A stretch of DNA of 64,000 bases from Sapria himalayana (taxonomy: Eukaryota > Streptophyta > Magnoliopsida > Malpighiales > Rafflesiaceae): the NCBI GenBank assembly GCA_029783825.1, contig JAREIK010000374.1, positions 543,436 to 607,435 of the forward strand, given 5' to 3'. Position 1 is the stretch's first letter. The number at the start of each line of letters is the position of its first letter. The notes under the pieces were generated by a model that did no database searches, was not told where the DNA came from, and saw only the letters and a program-made list of their open reading frames with translations. The position numbers and the translations under genes are program-made. This document shows, piece after piece, positions 1 through 13,300 of the stretch.

Positions 1-404
1 TTATATTAGAACAAATAAACATACCACGAAAATATGACATAGTCTCATCTGTTTGCTGGATTGTGCGGGAATTCATCATTGCAGAGAATTTCTGTCTCAC
101 AATTAAATGGAATGGAAAAATGGAGATTGAGCCAAAATGGATATAAATATAGGAGATTCCATTGTAGGTTGTCAAAATGTATGCATACTTAAAATATGAT
201 GGATACTTGCAGAATGTTGATTTTCTGCATACTTAAAATATCACAATTTTGGCAGAATGGTGGATAGCTAAACGGTGGATAGCTAAACGGACAATATGTA
301 TTCTGTCTTTTCCTTGCAGAATGTTAAAGGGGAGAATTCGCTAATTCTGTGGAGCTTGCCTTATGTTTTATAAGTTTAATCAAGAATAAGGGTAGTAGGG
401 TGTT
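1..404. other. Non-repetitive left flank, no gene recognised
   Basis: AT-rich sequence without the tetranucleotide pattern. Around 248-292 a short segment (gtggatagctaaacg) occurs twice in tandem, and a stretch reading like tgcatacttaaaatat recurs around 180-240. No reading frame of useful length and no domain was recognised. The pyrimidine-rich stretch ending in ttatag near 460, just before the next feature, resembles a plant 3' splice site. This may therefore be intron or flank of a gene whose remainder lies to the left. Confidence 0.4.
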
Positions 405-1003
405 AAATTCTGGTAGGCAAGGTCTTTGTTTTTTTGTTTTCTCTTTGGTTTTGTTATAGGTTCGACAGTGAATACACGAGGAAGGTAGACGGCTGGAATC
501 ATGGGAAGATTAGAGCCAGACGCACGGGGAAAAGGAGGGATAGAGGTCTATCCATAAGGGCAGCACTAAGCTGCTGCTAAAGAGTCTCCAGTGAGGATGC
601 TGCTGTTGTATAAAACTTGTGAAAGAGCCTCCAGGGATGCTGATAAAACTGCTTCCATAAATATGCAGTGACAATATCAAATCTGTTGCTGTCTATTGCG
701 GCCAAATTCTGGTAGGCAAGGTCTTTGTTTTTTTGTTTTCTCTTTGGTTTTGTTATAGGTTAGACAGTGAATACACGAGGAAGGTAGACGGCTGGAATCA
801 TGGGAAGATTAGAGCCAGACGCATGGGGAAAAGGAGGGATAGAGGTCTGTCCACAAGGGCAGGACTAAGCTGCTGCTAAAGAGTCTCCAGTGAGGATGCT
901 GCTGCTGTCTAAAACTTGTGAAAGAGCCTCCAGGGATGCTGATAAAACTGCTTCCATAAATATGCAGTGACAATATCAAATAAAGAGCCTCTACTGAGTA
1001 CAT
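405..1003. repeat. Tandem duplication, period 299 bp
   Basis: A segment beginning aaattctggtaggcaaggtc at 405 is repeated from 704 with only a few substitutions, for example tataaaacttg against tctaaaacttg. The copies run to about 682 and 981. The short linker after copy 1 (tctgttgctgtctattgcgg) reappears in altered form near 1015-1040, so the duplicated unit is slightly longer than the well-conserved part. Each copy carries a pyrimidine-rich tract ending in ttatag followed by a purine-rich block that could be an exon. No protein family was recognised. Confidence 0.85.
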
Positions 1004-1345
1004 ATCATGGAAAATCTATTGCTATCTGTTGCAGCCAAAGCACATGTAGAGAGCTCCCTGTTGCTGCCATGAGATCTCCTGCTGTTGAGACGAATATGCC
1101 CGCTAGTGTGGAAAGACTTCCTGCTGTTCACGGTTATATAATAAGGAAGAATCATACAGAGAGCGGTTACTGCTTCAGCTAATCCTAAGAAAATGATAAC
1201 TTCTCTGAATTATTGACTAGGGTATTGCTTTGTAAATAGTCTGTCTTTTAAGTTTTCTGAAGCTATAAAGGTTTTCCTCTGCCTACAAGTGAGGGATATG
1301 TTTTCTTTAATAAATGATAAAAGCTTTTTTTTTTAAAAAAATAAA
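967..1345 (+). other. Short open frame and 3'-end-like sequence, unidentified
   Basis: A 71-codon open frame starts at 967 inside the second copy of the 299-bp duplication and ends at 1182. Its composition is unremarkable and no family is recognised. Sequence downstream has an AATAAA hexamer at 1309-1314 followed by a T/A-rich run, which would suit a polyadenylation region of a plus-strand transcript. It stops where the tetranucleotide array begins. This may be the 3' end of a host gene or a transposon remnant; the evidence does not decide. Confidence 0.25.
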
Positions 1346-1886
1346 ATATATATCTATATGTCTATGTTTCTATGTTTCTATGTGTCTATTTGTCTATGTC
1401 TCTATATGTCAATGTGCCTATGTGTTATTGTGTCTATGTGTCTATGTATCTATGTATTTATCTATCAATCTATCTATATAATTGTCAATCTATATATCTA
1501 TCTGTTTATCTATCTATCTATCTATCTACCTATCTATCTATTTGTCATTTGTATATCTATCTATATTTCTAATTATCTATCGATCTACATGTTTATATAT
1601 CTATTTATTTATTTTACTATCTATCTATATCTTTCTATTTGTCTATCTGTCTATTTGTCTCTCTATCTAGGTTTGTATCTGTTGATTTATCTATCTGTCT
1701 ATTAGTCTATCTGTCTATCTATTAAATTGTCTATCTATCTATCTTTCAATCTGTCTTTTCACTATCTTTGTATTCATCTATTAAACTATCTATCTATTTA
1801 TCAATCTATATATCTATATGTCTATCTATCTAACTTTTTATCTATATATCTATCTTTCTATCTTTCTTTTTATTTGTCTATATGTG

Positions 1887-1890
<4 letters not shown>

Positions 1891-1932
<42 letters not shown>
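1891..1932. repeat. (TA)n dinucleotide run
   Basis: Pure TA run of about 21 units at the left border of the 414-bp duplicated segment. Similar runs border the second copy, so the runs probably took part in the duplication. Confidence 0.95.
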
Positions 1933-1938
<6 letters not shown>

Positions 1939-2286
1939 TATAAGTCTATTAGACTATGTAGTAATTTATCTATCTATCTATCTATTGATCAATCTATCTA
2001 TCTATCTAATTATTTATTTGTTTATCTATCTATAGTTTATCTTATTATCTTTCTATGAATTTACTATCTATCTATTTATCTATCTGACTATCTATTTATC
2101 TGTGTATCTATTTATCTATCTATATGTCTATCTAAATATCTATCTATATGTCTACCTATCTAATTGTATATATGTCTATATGTCAATCTATCTATCTATG
2201 TAACTATCTATCTGTCTAACTATCTAACCATCTAACTATCTAACTATCTTTTTGTCTATAAGTCTTTCGGTCTATTAGTCATTCTA

Positions 2287-2352
<66 letters not shown>

Positions 2353-2700
2353 TATAAGTCTATTAGACTATGTAGTAATTTATCTATCTATCTATCTATT
2401 GATCAATCTATCAATCTATCTAATTATTTATTTGTTTATCTATCTATAGTTTATCTTATTATCTTTCTATGAATTTACTATCTATCTATTTATCTATCTG
2501 ACTATTTATTTATCTGTGTATCTATTTATCTATCTATATGTCTATCTAAATATCTATCTATATGTCTACCTATCTAATTGTATATATGTCTATATGTCAA
2601 TCTATCTATCTATGTAACTATCTATCTGTCTAACTATCTAACCATCTAACTATCTAACTATCTTTTTGTCTATAAGTCTTTCGGTCTATTAGTCATTCTA

Positions 2701-2758
<58 letters not shown>
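1931..2758. repeat. 414-bp tandem duplication inside CTAT block 1
   Basis: The segment starting tattaatatataagtctatt at 1931 recurs at 2345, and the two can be followed in register to attctacc at 2281 and 2695, a constant offset of 414 bp. Only a few substitutions are visible, for example tctatctatcta against tctatcaatcta. The surrounding satellite is highly degenerate, so this duplication is much younger than the array around it. Each copy ends in a long (TA)n run. Confidence 0.92.
2289..2347. repeat. (TA)n dinucleotide run
   Basis: TA run of about 29 units between the two copies of the 414-bp segment. Confidence 0.95.

Positions 2759-2781
<23 letters not shown>
2703..2781. repeat. (TA)n dinucleotide run
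   Basis: TA run of about 39 units at the end of the second 414-bp copy. It is longer than its counterpart at 2289, showing slippage after duplication. Confidence 0.95.
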
Positions 2782-2783
<2 letters not shown>

Positions 2784-4720
2784 ATTAGTCTATCTAATTG
2801 TCTATTTGTATATATCTATCTATTTATCTATTTTAACTATCAAATTATCTATTAGTCTATCAGTTTATAAGTCTTCTTGTCTATTTATTTATCTATTTAT
2901 CTTTATATTTTTCTATCTATATATCTATCTATTTGTCTATCTATCTATCTATTTGTGTATCTATCTATCTATTTAAATACATATCTATCTATTTATTTAT
3001 CTGTCTAACGGACTATTTGTCCAAATGACTTTCTAACTATTTGTCGATCATGTTATATATCTATCTATGTATTTTCTATATGTCTATTTGTCTATCTATC
3101 TATCTTTCTATTTATCTATCTATTTATCTGTGTCTAACAATCTATCTGTCTATCTGGCTATATATCTTTATCTCTAACAATCTAACTTTATATTTTTTAT
3201 CAGTCTAATAGTCTATCTATCTATTTATCTACCTATCTGACTATATATATATATATATATATATACGTGTGTGTTTATGTGTATATCTATCTTATTTTCT
3301 ATCTATCTATTTGTATATCTATATATCTATCTATCTATTTATCTATATATCTTTCAATCTATATATCTATTATATATATATATATATATCTATCTACCTG
3401 TCTATATATCTATGTATTTGTCTATATGTCAATCTTTCTATCTCTCTATCTACCTTTATGTTTATCAGTCTATAAGTCTATGTGTCTATATATCTATTTA
3501 TCTATCTAACTAATTATCTATATGTCTATCTATCTATCTATCTGTAAATCTATCTATCTGTAAATCTATCTATCTGTAAATCTATCTATCTATATTTCTC
3601 TCTATATGTTTATCTATCTATCTATCAATATGTTTATCTACATATCTATCTATCAGCCTATCTATCTATAAGTCTATCTATCTATTTATCTATTTATCTA
3701 TATATCTATATGTATATCTATCAATCTATATAACTATCCAACTATTTTTCATTCTATCTATCTATCTATCAAACTATCTAACTCTCTTTCTATCTTTTAG
3801 TATATCAGTCAATCTGTCTATATATATAAATATCCTTCTGACAATCTCTATATGTATCAATTTGTCTGTCTATCTATCTATCTGTCTATCTACCCTTCTA
3901 TCTAGGAATCTATTTATCTATGTGTCTATCTATCTTTCTTTCTATTTATCTATCTATCTTAATATCTTTCTATCTATCTATGTGTCTATCAATCTATTTA
4001 TCTATTATTATATATATCTATATATTTATCAATCTATCTATCTATCAATTTGTCTATCTATCTATTTTTCTACTATCTATCCATCAATCAATCTATCTAT
4101 CTATATATCTCTCTCACTTTATCTATCTTTTTGTATATCAGTCTATAAGTCAATGTGTCTATCTTTCTATCTATCTGTCAATCTCTCTATCTTTTTATAT
4201 GTCTTTTTGCCTAACTACTTATATGTCTATATTTTTATTTATATATCAATAAATCTATTTAACTATCTATCTATATATTTGTCAATATGTATAACTTTCT
4301 ATTTTATTATTTTTTATTTGTCTATAAATATATTTTTCTATCAATAAATCTAATAATCTATAAATTTATCTATATGTTTATCTTTATATCTTAATATTTC
4401 ACTAAATAACTAAAAATCTATTTGTTTATCTATCCATCTACCTATTTATCTATCTGCCTAACTATTTAACTATCTTTTTGACCTTTCAGTCCATTAGTCT
4501 CGCAATCTCTATATCTATCTATATAAGTATTTACATATTTATTTGAGTATCTGACTATCAAAAATTTATTTATATGTCTATATATCTATTTGTCGATCTA
4601 TCAGTCTATGTATGTATGTATGTATCTATCTATTTGTCTATCAATCTATATATCAATCAATCTTTCTTTCTTTATATCTATATGTGTATATGTCAATTTG
4701 TTTATTTATATATCTATAAA

Positions 4721-4722
<2 letters not shown>

Positions 4723-4785
<63 letters not shown>
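4723..4785. repeat. (TA)n dinucleotide run
   Basis: TA run of about 31 units inside CTAT block 1. Confidence 0.95.
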
Positions 4786-4787
<2 letters not shown>

Positions 4788-6179
4788 ATATGTCTATCTA
4801 TATGTCTATTTAATTGACTTTCTGTCTATCTATTTTATTGTCTATCTATCTATTTATCTATGTGTCTATCTATCAAACTATCTAGCTGCCTATTAGTCTA
4901 TTTGTCTAATTTTCTATCTAGTTTTTGTCTATTTATTTTTATCTTTATGTGTCTATGTGTCTATCTATCTATTTATCTGTCTAATTTTTTATTTATCTAT
5001 CTTTCTATCTTATGTTTGTTTATCTATCTATTTTTCTATCTTTCTATGTATCTATCTATCTATCTATCTATCTATTTGTGTCATTGTCTATCCATTTATG
5101 TTTCTATGTGTCTATCTAGCTATCTATTTGCCTAACTATGTATGTATGTATCTATCTGCCTATTTGTCTCTCTATCATTTTGTATATCTATCTATCTATC
5201 TATATATGTATTTTTATTTCTAATTATATGTATATTTGTCTATCTGTCTATATATCCATCTATTAATCTATTTTACTATCTATCTATTTATCTATCTATC
5301 TTTCTATTTATATGTCTATATGCATATCTAACTAACTAACTATCTATCTATCTATATGTTTGTTATATGTTTACCTATCTATCTATCAATTTGTATATAT
5401 GTCTATCTGTCAATCTATTAATTTATGTATCTATCTCTCGATCTATCTATCTATCTAACTTTCTAACTAGCTTTCTATCTATCAATCTATTAATCTATCA
5501 ACCAATCAACCTATCAATCTATCTATATATCTATATTTTTATCTATTTATATATCGATCTGTTTCTATCTATTTTTCTTACTATCTATATGTGTATCTAT
5601 CTTTATGTTTATTAGTCTATCAATTTATAAGTCTATTTTCCTATTAATTTATCTATCTGTCTATTTTTCTATTTTTCTATCTATCCAAGTATTTATCTAC
5701 TTATCTTTCTAACTCTCTATCTGTCTATTACTATGTCTATCTATCTATATATCTATATTTCTAAATATCTATTTGTCTATCTATCTATATGTCTATTTAT
5801 CTATCTAAATATCTATATATATGTCAATCTATCTTTCTATATTTCTATCCTCTATCTATCTTTCTATCTATTAGTCTATCTGTCTAACTTTTGATATATT
5901 TAACTATCTATCTACTTATTTGTTAATCTATCTTTTTGTCTAACTATATATTTATCTACTTATCTATTTATCTATCTATCTGTTTATCTATATATTTTTC
6001 TATCTATCTAAGTGTCTAATATCTATCTCTAATTCTGTATATTTGACTATTTTTCTATTTGACTTTTTCTCTATCTATCTATTTGTATCTATCAGTCAAT
6101 CAATCAATATATCTATCTATCTATTTATCTATCTATCTATATGTTTATCTATTTATCTATCTATTTGTCTATATATTTA

Positions 6180-8600
6180 TCTATATATTTTAATAGTTGT
6201 ATATATACATTTTGTATTTCTATCTATCTATCTATCTGTCTATCTGTATATCATTTTATCTATCTATCTTTATTCTATCTATCTATAAATCACTTTATCT
6301 ACATATCTATCTATTTTTCTAGTTGTTTTTCTATCTATCTATTTATCTATATTTCGATATGTTTATCTATCTATCCAACTTTTTGTTTATATACCTATAT
6401 TTCAATCTATTTATCTTTTAGTCTATCTACATATTTAACTATCTAATTATGGTTTTGTCTATAAATCTATAAGTCAATTTGTATATCTGTGTATGTATAT
6501 AACTATCTATCTAACCATAAAATCTAACTATCTGCATATCTATATATTTTCATTTTTTTATATTTATCAATCAATCTATCTATTTATTTAACTATCTATA
6601 TATCTGTATATCTATCTATTTATATCAATTTATCTATCGATCATTCTATTTGTATATCTAATTATATAAGTATCTATCTATCTTTCTATCTATCTGTCTA
6701 TTTATTTAATTATCTCTCATCTATCTGTCTATCTGTCTATATGTCTGTCTATCTATTAGCTTATCTACCCATCTATATAACTTTCTATTTGTCTATCTAA
6801 CTATAAGTATATCTATTTGTCTCAATGTCTAACTATCTATCTATTTATATGTCTATCTATCGATCTATCTATCTATCTATCTCTCTAACTAACTAATTAT
6901 CTTTCTATCTATGAATTTATCTATCTATCTATTTATCTGTCTATCAAACTATCTATCTATCTATATACCAGTCTATGTATCTATCTACTTGTCTATCTAG
7001 ATATCTATCTATCTATCTAATGATCTATCTAACAATCTAATTTTCTGTCTATATGTCTATGTAATTATCTATATATTTGCTTATTAATGTTTTTGGTTAT
7101 CTCTCTATCTAACGAACTAACTATCTATCTATATATCAAGATGCCAATATGTCTATCAAACTATCTGTCTATCTTTTTATCTTCATATCTATGGATATGT
7201 CTATCATTATATCTGTCGATCAATCTATCTATCCTATTTATCTATCAAATTATCTTTCTATCTATATATTTGTCTATATGTCTATCTATCTATCTATTTA
7301 TCTATCTAATTATATTACTATCTATCTAACTATCTATTTATATATGTTTGTATGTATCTTTTTATTTATCTATTTATTTATATATTTGTCTATATATTTT
7401 ATTATCTGCCTATTTTACTATATGTATATTTGTATATATGCTTTTTGTATTTCTATCTATCTATCTTTTTTTTCTATTAATCTATCTGTCTATCTATCCA
7501 TCCCTCTATCTATCTTTCTTTATATCTATCTGTCAATCAATCTGTCTATCTATCTATCTATCTATCTATTTTTTTAGTTGTTTATCTATCTATCTATTTA
7601 TCTATATTTTTATATCTTTATCTATCTATCTATCTATCATTTTGTTTATATTCCTATAAGTCGATCTATTTATCTTTTAGGCTATCTTCCTCTTTAACTG
7701 TCTAATTGTGTTTTGTCTATCTATCTATAAGTTAATCTATATATCTATGTATGTATATATCTATCTATCTATCTATTCATTGATCTTACTATATGCTTAT
7801 CTATATATTTTCATTTTTTTCTATTTATCAATCTATCTATATATCTATTTATCTAACTATTTATGTGCTTAACTATCTATATAACTATATATCAATCAAT
7901 TTATATCAGTTTATCTATCAATCTTTCTATTTGCAGATCTATTTATCTATGTATCTATCTATCATTCAATCTATTTGTCTATCTATCTATTTATCTATTT
8001 ATGTATCTATCGATTTGCCTAACTATCAACTATCTAGCTATTTATATACATATCAATCGATTTTTCTATCTATCTATCTCTCTAACTATCTAATTGTCTT
8101 TCTATCTATAAGTTTATCTATCTATTTATCTATCTATCTAACTAACTATCTATATATCTATATACCTATCTATCTATCTTTTTGACTATAAAGATATCTA
8201 TTTATCTATCAATCTTTATATCTTTTTATCTAGCTATCTTTTTTTCTATCTATATGTCTATGTAATTATCTTCTTATCTGCTTATTTATCTTTCTATTTA
8301 TCTCTCTATCTGACTATTTGTCAATCTATCTATATGTCAATATGCCAATATATCTAGCTGTCTATCTGTCTCTCTGTCTATCTGCCTATCTTCATATCTA
8401 TGGATCTGTCTATCATTCTATCTATCTATCTATCAGTCTATCTATCTATTTATCTATCAAATTGTCTATCTATCTGTCTATCTATATATCTATCTATCTA
8501 TTTTTATTTTTATCTTTCTATCTATATATTTATATATGTTTGTATGTATCTTTCTATATATCTATTTACATATCTTTCTATCTACATATCTGTCTATTTG
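6180..8600. repeat. Higher-order repeat, about 1.2 kb, two copies
   Basis: Irregular landmarks recur in order at a roughly constant distance. They are cattttgtatttc at 6208 and its variant at 7441; tatatattttcattttttt at 6541 and 7802; gtctatgtaattatc at 7055 and 8256; cttcatatctatggat at 7181 and 8390; and a tatgtttgtatgtatcttt stretch near 7345 and 8532. Offsets fall from about 1,260 to 1,190 bp, so small indels have accumulated. The copies are clearly older than the 414-bp duplication. Confidence 0.8.
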
Positions 8601-9424
8601 TCTCTCTATGTATCTATCTATCTTAATATTTATTTATCTATCTATCTATCTATCTATTTGTCTATCTGTATATTTCTTTATCTACTTGTCTATCTATCTA
8701 TTTTTTTAAAAAAAATTTTATTTTATTAATAATAACCATCTCTTTTGGTAGAGGAATACCGTTAATATAAACTATCATCTACCCTTAGCCATTTTACACC
8801 CATTCTTCAAATAAAGATAAATTACATTTAACCAATCTAATAAAGTGTTATTTTATTTGTGCTATGGCTATGTTATTCTATGTCTCTTATCTTTACCTTT
8901 TTGTGCATGGAAGTATTCCTTCTGAATGCCAATGGCTATCTTTATGATGGTAGCTAATCCATTGTCTTGCTTTCTCAATCTTTCGATGAGTATAATAAGC
9001 TTTATCTTTTTCTTTCTATGTTTCTGTGCTTCTCTAGTGTCTTGTGTCTTTTAAATCTACATCTTTGATTCTCCCTCCAGCATTTTCTAGCTAGCTCGAG
9101 TCTTGAGTCATCTCGTGCCTTCTTTAATCTCTAGCTGGGTTTTTGAGCATTTCTATAAGCTGTCCTCCCATGTGTTTATTGTTGATTACTGTTAATTATA
9201 TCCAGATTGACCATTCACCTGCAAGTTTTCTGTCCTGCACAAGATAAATTGTATCATACAAGTAATTGAACCCTTTATCCACCCTTCCCTATACAAACCA
9301 AATTAGTAATTGGCTTGATACTTCAGGAACAGATCCATTGCTGTTCAGATTGTTTGAGGTGTTCTGGCTTCTTCCATCTTTTTGCTTTTCATTCATTCAC
9401 TGTCTTCTTTAACTTTTACAGGCT

Positions 9425-9605
9425 ACACCTATATATTACAGACTTCCAGCAAACAACCAGGAACAGACCTCTAGCAACACCCATTTAAAGAAACAGACTT
9501 CTAGCAACACACACTTAATATCACAGACTTCCAGAAAATATAGCACAGACTTCCAGCTACCAGACTCTATATAATACCAACTTCTAACAATATCATTTAA
9601 ACAGA
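9425..9605. repeat. Degenerate short repeats of a cagacttccagcaaca-like unit
   Basis: At least five imperfect copies of a unit reading cagacttccag or cagacctctagcaacac occur within this span, separated by short spacers. They lie downstream of the RNase H fragment in the retroelement remnant. No function is evident. Confidence 0.5.
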
Positions 9606-9887
9606 ACTAGCCTTCCATTCAGTATAATCCACCGAGCTAAGGACTGAAGGTATGCAGATTCATTTGTACCTATAGAACATACTACATATCTATACATCCA
9701 TTACCTTTTCCCGAGCCAATCCCCTTATGTTATTTCAGATTAGTTTCGGTTTCTTCTTTCATTTCTACCTGTAGAACAAAAAAATAGAAAAACCATGCAT
9801 ACAAAAGCCACTTACCTTATCTCGATCACCCCTCAGGACCAGGGTGATCCATTATATAGTCTTATTTGCCTATTTGAATGGCAAGTT

Positions 9888-10299
9888 CTAATTAATATTT
9901 TTATTCTTTCTAATATAAGGAAAATCCTTACTATCAAGTTTTAATATTCCAGTAAATTTTTTTGGAAAAGTCTCTTCATTATAATTATGATCACCTTTCT
10001 TTCTTCCCTCTTTAGCTAATATATCCGCTAATGCATTCGCTTCTCTGAAAATGTGCTTTATAGAAAAGTGTAGAAAGTTCATATCATGTAGAATATCCTA
10101 TATGTCATCTTCATGTTTCAACATCTTTGTCTGCTTTGTGATTAAATTTACAACAATTTTCGAATCTATTTGAATATCTATATTTTTAATTTCTAATTTT
10201 CTACATAACTTAATTCCCTCTCTTAAGGGTAATATCTCAGCATGAATGGCCGAGGATGCTTGCATCTTTCTACTGAAGGCTAATATTAGCCCTCCTTTC
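9888..10299 (-). pseudogene. RNase H (RVT_3-type) domain fragment of a retroelement
   Basis: Read on the minus strand from 10299, the frame gives GGLILAFSRKM, then a block with AEILPLREGIKLC, IQIDSKIVVNLI and, after an in-frame TAG at 10098-10100, FSIKHIFREANALADILAKEG-like sequence; an ATG-initiated open part runs 10082-9888. These match the RNase H fold of plant non-LTR retroelements: Glu in the AEI segment, Asp in QIDSK and Asp in NALAD are three of the usual metal-binding acidic residues. The first Asp-bearing strand is missing, because the sequence is cut off by the CTAT array just upstream. The stop and truncation make this a pseudogene. It would have removed RNA from the RNA:DNA hybrid during reverse transcription. 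Confidence 0.7.
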
Positions 10300-10300
10300 G

Positions 10301-13300
10301 AATCTCTATCAATCTATCTATTTATATATCTATATATCTATCAATATATATATTTGTCTATCTATCTATATGTCTATCTGTATATTTTTTTATTTATATA
10401 TCAAGCTATCAATTTATTTGTCTATCAATTTATCTATCTATCTATCAGTCTATCTATCTATCTATCAGTATATATATCTGTTAATCTATATATCTGTCAA
10501 TCTTTTATTCTATCTATCTATTTGTCTATCTTTTTATCTATCAATCTATCTATGTGTCTATGGTTCTATGTGTCAATGAGTTTATATGTATGTGTGTCTA
10601 TGTTACTATATATCTATCTGATATCTATATATCTATTTTTCTTTCTTTCTTTCTTTCTTTCTATCTGCATATATTTTATCTATTTTCCAAAGTGTATATT
10701 TGTCTATGTATATTTTTGTCTGTTTATATTTATATTTCTATCTACGTGACTATGTGTATATCTATTAATTTTAATATATATCTATCTGTATATCTATCTA
10801 TTTTTTGTTTTGTCTATTATGTATCTATCTTTTCATCTGTCTATCTATCTGTTTGTCTATCTATACATTTGTTTCTTTCAATCACTCTATTCATCTACTA
10901 GACTATTAGTCTATCTATCTAATTATCTATCTTTCTATATGTCTATCAGTCTATTTTCTATTTATATATCTATTTTTTATCTTTCTATTTGTCTATTTCT
11001 ATCTCTATTCATCTCTCTCTATGTATCTTTTATTATATAAATCTATTAGACTATGTGTCTATCTAACTATTTTCCATACTATCTATCTATCTATCTGTGT
11101 GTATCTATCAATATGTGCAACTATCTATATGTTTATTTGTATATATATATATATAACAATATATCTATATATTTATGTTTCAATGTAACTGTCTATATGT
11201 CTATCTATCTTTATATATATTTGTGTATATATCTATCTATATATCTATTTATTTGTTTATCTATCAATCTACCTAACTATTTTTCTAACAATCTATCAAT
11301 TCAGAAATTTCTCTATCTATTTATTTTATATCTAATTTTATGTCTATCTTTCTTTCTATTTTTCTTTCTATGTATCTATCTATCTATCTGCCTGTCTATC
11401 TATCTGTGTATCTATCTATTTGCCTATTTATATTTAAATCTATCTTTCAATTTGTCTATTTATTTATCTAACTTTCTATTTGTCAATCTATCCATTTATT
11501 TAACTATCTTTCTATTTGTCTATTGGCCTATCTATCTATCTATATATCTATGTGTCTATCTATCTATTTGTCTATATATCTATCGATGTATCTATCTATC
11601 TACCTGTTTGTATATCTATTTATTTGTCTATCTGTTTGTCTATTTCTCTATCTATCTGTCTATTAGTATATCTATCTATCTTTGTATATGTCTATCTATT
11701 TATCTATCTTTTGCCTATATATTTATCTATGTATCTATCAATCTATAGATCTATCTTTCTAACTCTATATTTATCTATCTATATTTCCTCCTATTTTTCT
11801 ATTTTCCTTTTTTTATCAATCTATCTGTATATCTATCTATTTATTATTCAATCTATTTATCTATCTATTTATCTAAGATTCTATCTATCTATCTATATCT
11901 TTATATTTATCTATCTGTCTGTCTTTTTGTCAATATATTTACCTATCTATTTGTCTATTTATTTATATGTCTATATCTTTATTTTTCTTTTTTTCTATCT
12001 ATCTATATGTCTATCTATATATCTATCTATTTGTCTATTTGTCAATCTATCTATTTCTATATTTTTCTATATATCTATTTATTTATTTGTATCTATCTAT
12101 ATGTTTTCCTATCTATCTAAATATAGATATACCTATCCATCGTACTATCAATCTATCTATTAGTCTATTTGTCTAACTCTCTCTCTCTCTCTCTATCCAT
12201 CTATTTGTCTATATATCTGTCTAGTTATCTTTCTATCTATCTGTCTATGTATCTATCTATCTATTTGTCTTTTTGACATCTATCTCTCTATCTATCAACC
12301 TATCTATTTTTATATTGATGTGTCTATTTGTCTATTTGTCTATTTATCTATCTATCTTTCTATCTATCAATCTATCTATTTATCTATATGTCTAACTATC
12401 AATATATCTATCTATCTATTTGTCTATATTTTTTGTCTATCTATATGTGTATATTTCTTTATATATATATCTATCTATTTTTCTATCTATCTATCTATAT
12501 ATAAATCTATATGTATATCTATTTATCTATCTATATATCTTACACTCTTTTTGTCGATCTATCTCTCTATCTATCTATCTATCTCTTTATCAATGTATAT
12601 ATTAATCTATATAATTATCTATTAATCTATCTTTCTATCTGCCTACTACCTAATTGTGTACCTATTTTACTACCCGCCTAACTGCCTGCCTATCTTTCTA
12701 TGTATCTATCAATCTGTCTTTATATTTATCTATCTAGCAATCTATCTGTTTGTCTTATTATTTATCTATCTATCTATCTATCTGTGAGTTTGTTTGTCTT
12801 ATCTACCTATCTATCTATCTATTTGGCTATCTATTTGTATAACTACTTGTCTAACTATCTATCTAATATCTGCCAATCTATTAATCTATCTATTTATTTA
12901 TCTATCTGGCGATATATTTGTATATCTATCTATCTTTCTTTCTTTCTCTTTTCTATCTTTTTATCTATCTATCTATCTATCTATCTATTTATCTATCTAT
13001 CAATCTATTTGTATATATGTATATTTATCTATTTATTTATCTAACTATTTGTATATCTATCAATCTATGTATAAATCTATCTATCTATTGATCATTCTGT
13101 CAATCTTTCTATCTATCCTTCTTTTTATCTATTAATCTATTTATCAATTTTTATAACAATCTATTTTTCAATTTATATATAAAACTATCAATCAATCAAT
13201 CAATCTATCTGTCTATTAATGTCTATATAAATTTTTTTTTCAAAATATCTAAATGATATATATATATCTATCTATCTTCCTATCTTTCTTTCTTTCTATG

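Larger units (their letters stand above)
1346..8704. repeat. Degenerate (CTAT)n satellite, block 1
   Basis: About 7.4 kb made almost wholly of CTAT units with point variants (CTGT, CTTT, CTAA, CAAT) and interspersed (TA)n runs. In the CTAT orientation all three frames read Leu-Ser-Ile-Tyr and lack stops, while the other strand has a TAG every 12 bases. The many apparent plus-strand proteins here are therefore a by-product of the repeat. A local 18-bp sub-repeat occurs three times at 3541-3594. No gene is supported. Confidence 0.97.
8705..10300 (-). mobile_element. Probable 5'-truncated LINE remnant
   Basis: A 1.6-kb island of non-satellite sequence inside the CTAT array. Its right (5') end on the minus strand encodes an RNase H fragment, and its left (3') end reads, on the minus strand, into an A/T-rich tail containing AATAAAATAAAA, as expected of a LINE 3' end. 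The middle (about 9425-9605) holds degenerate copies of cagacttccagcaaca. The abrupt 5' end inside the RNase H domain fits 5' truncation at insertion. A Ty3/gypsy-type element with a second RNase H is an alternative. No clear target-site duplication can be called in the repeat flank. Confidence 0.5.

Noticed and set aside
809..1003. 64-codon minus-strand frame over the 299-bp duplication
   Set aside because: No recognised family, and the corresponding stretch in the other copy is not maintained as a protein; likely chance.
1346..8704. CRISPR-like spacing of short repeats
   Set aside because: Units are contiguous tetranucleotide variants without unique spacers, in a plant nuclear context.
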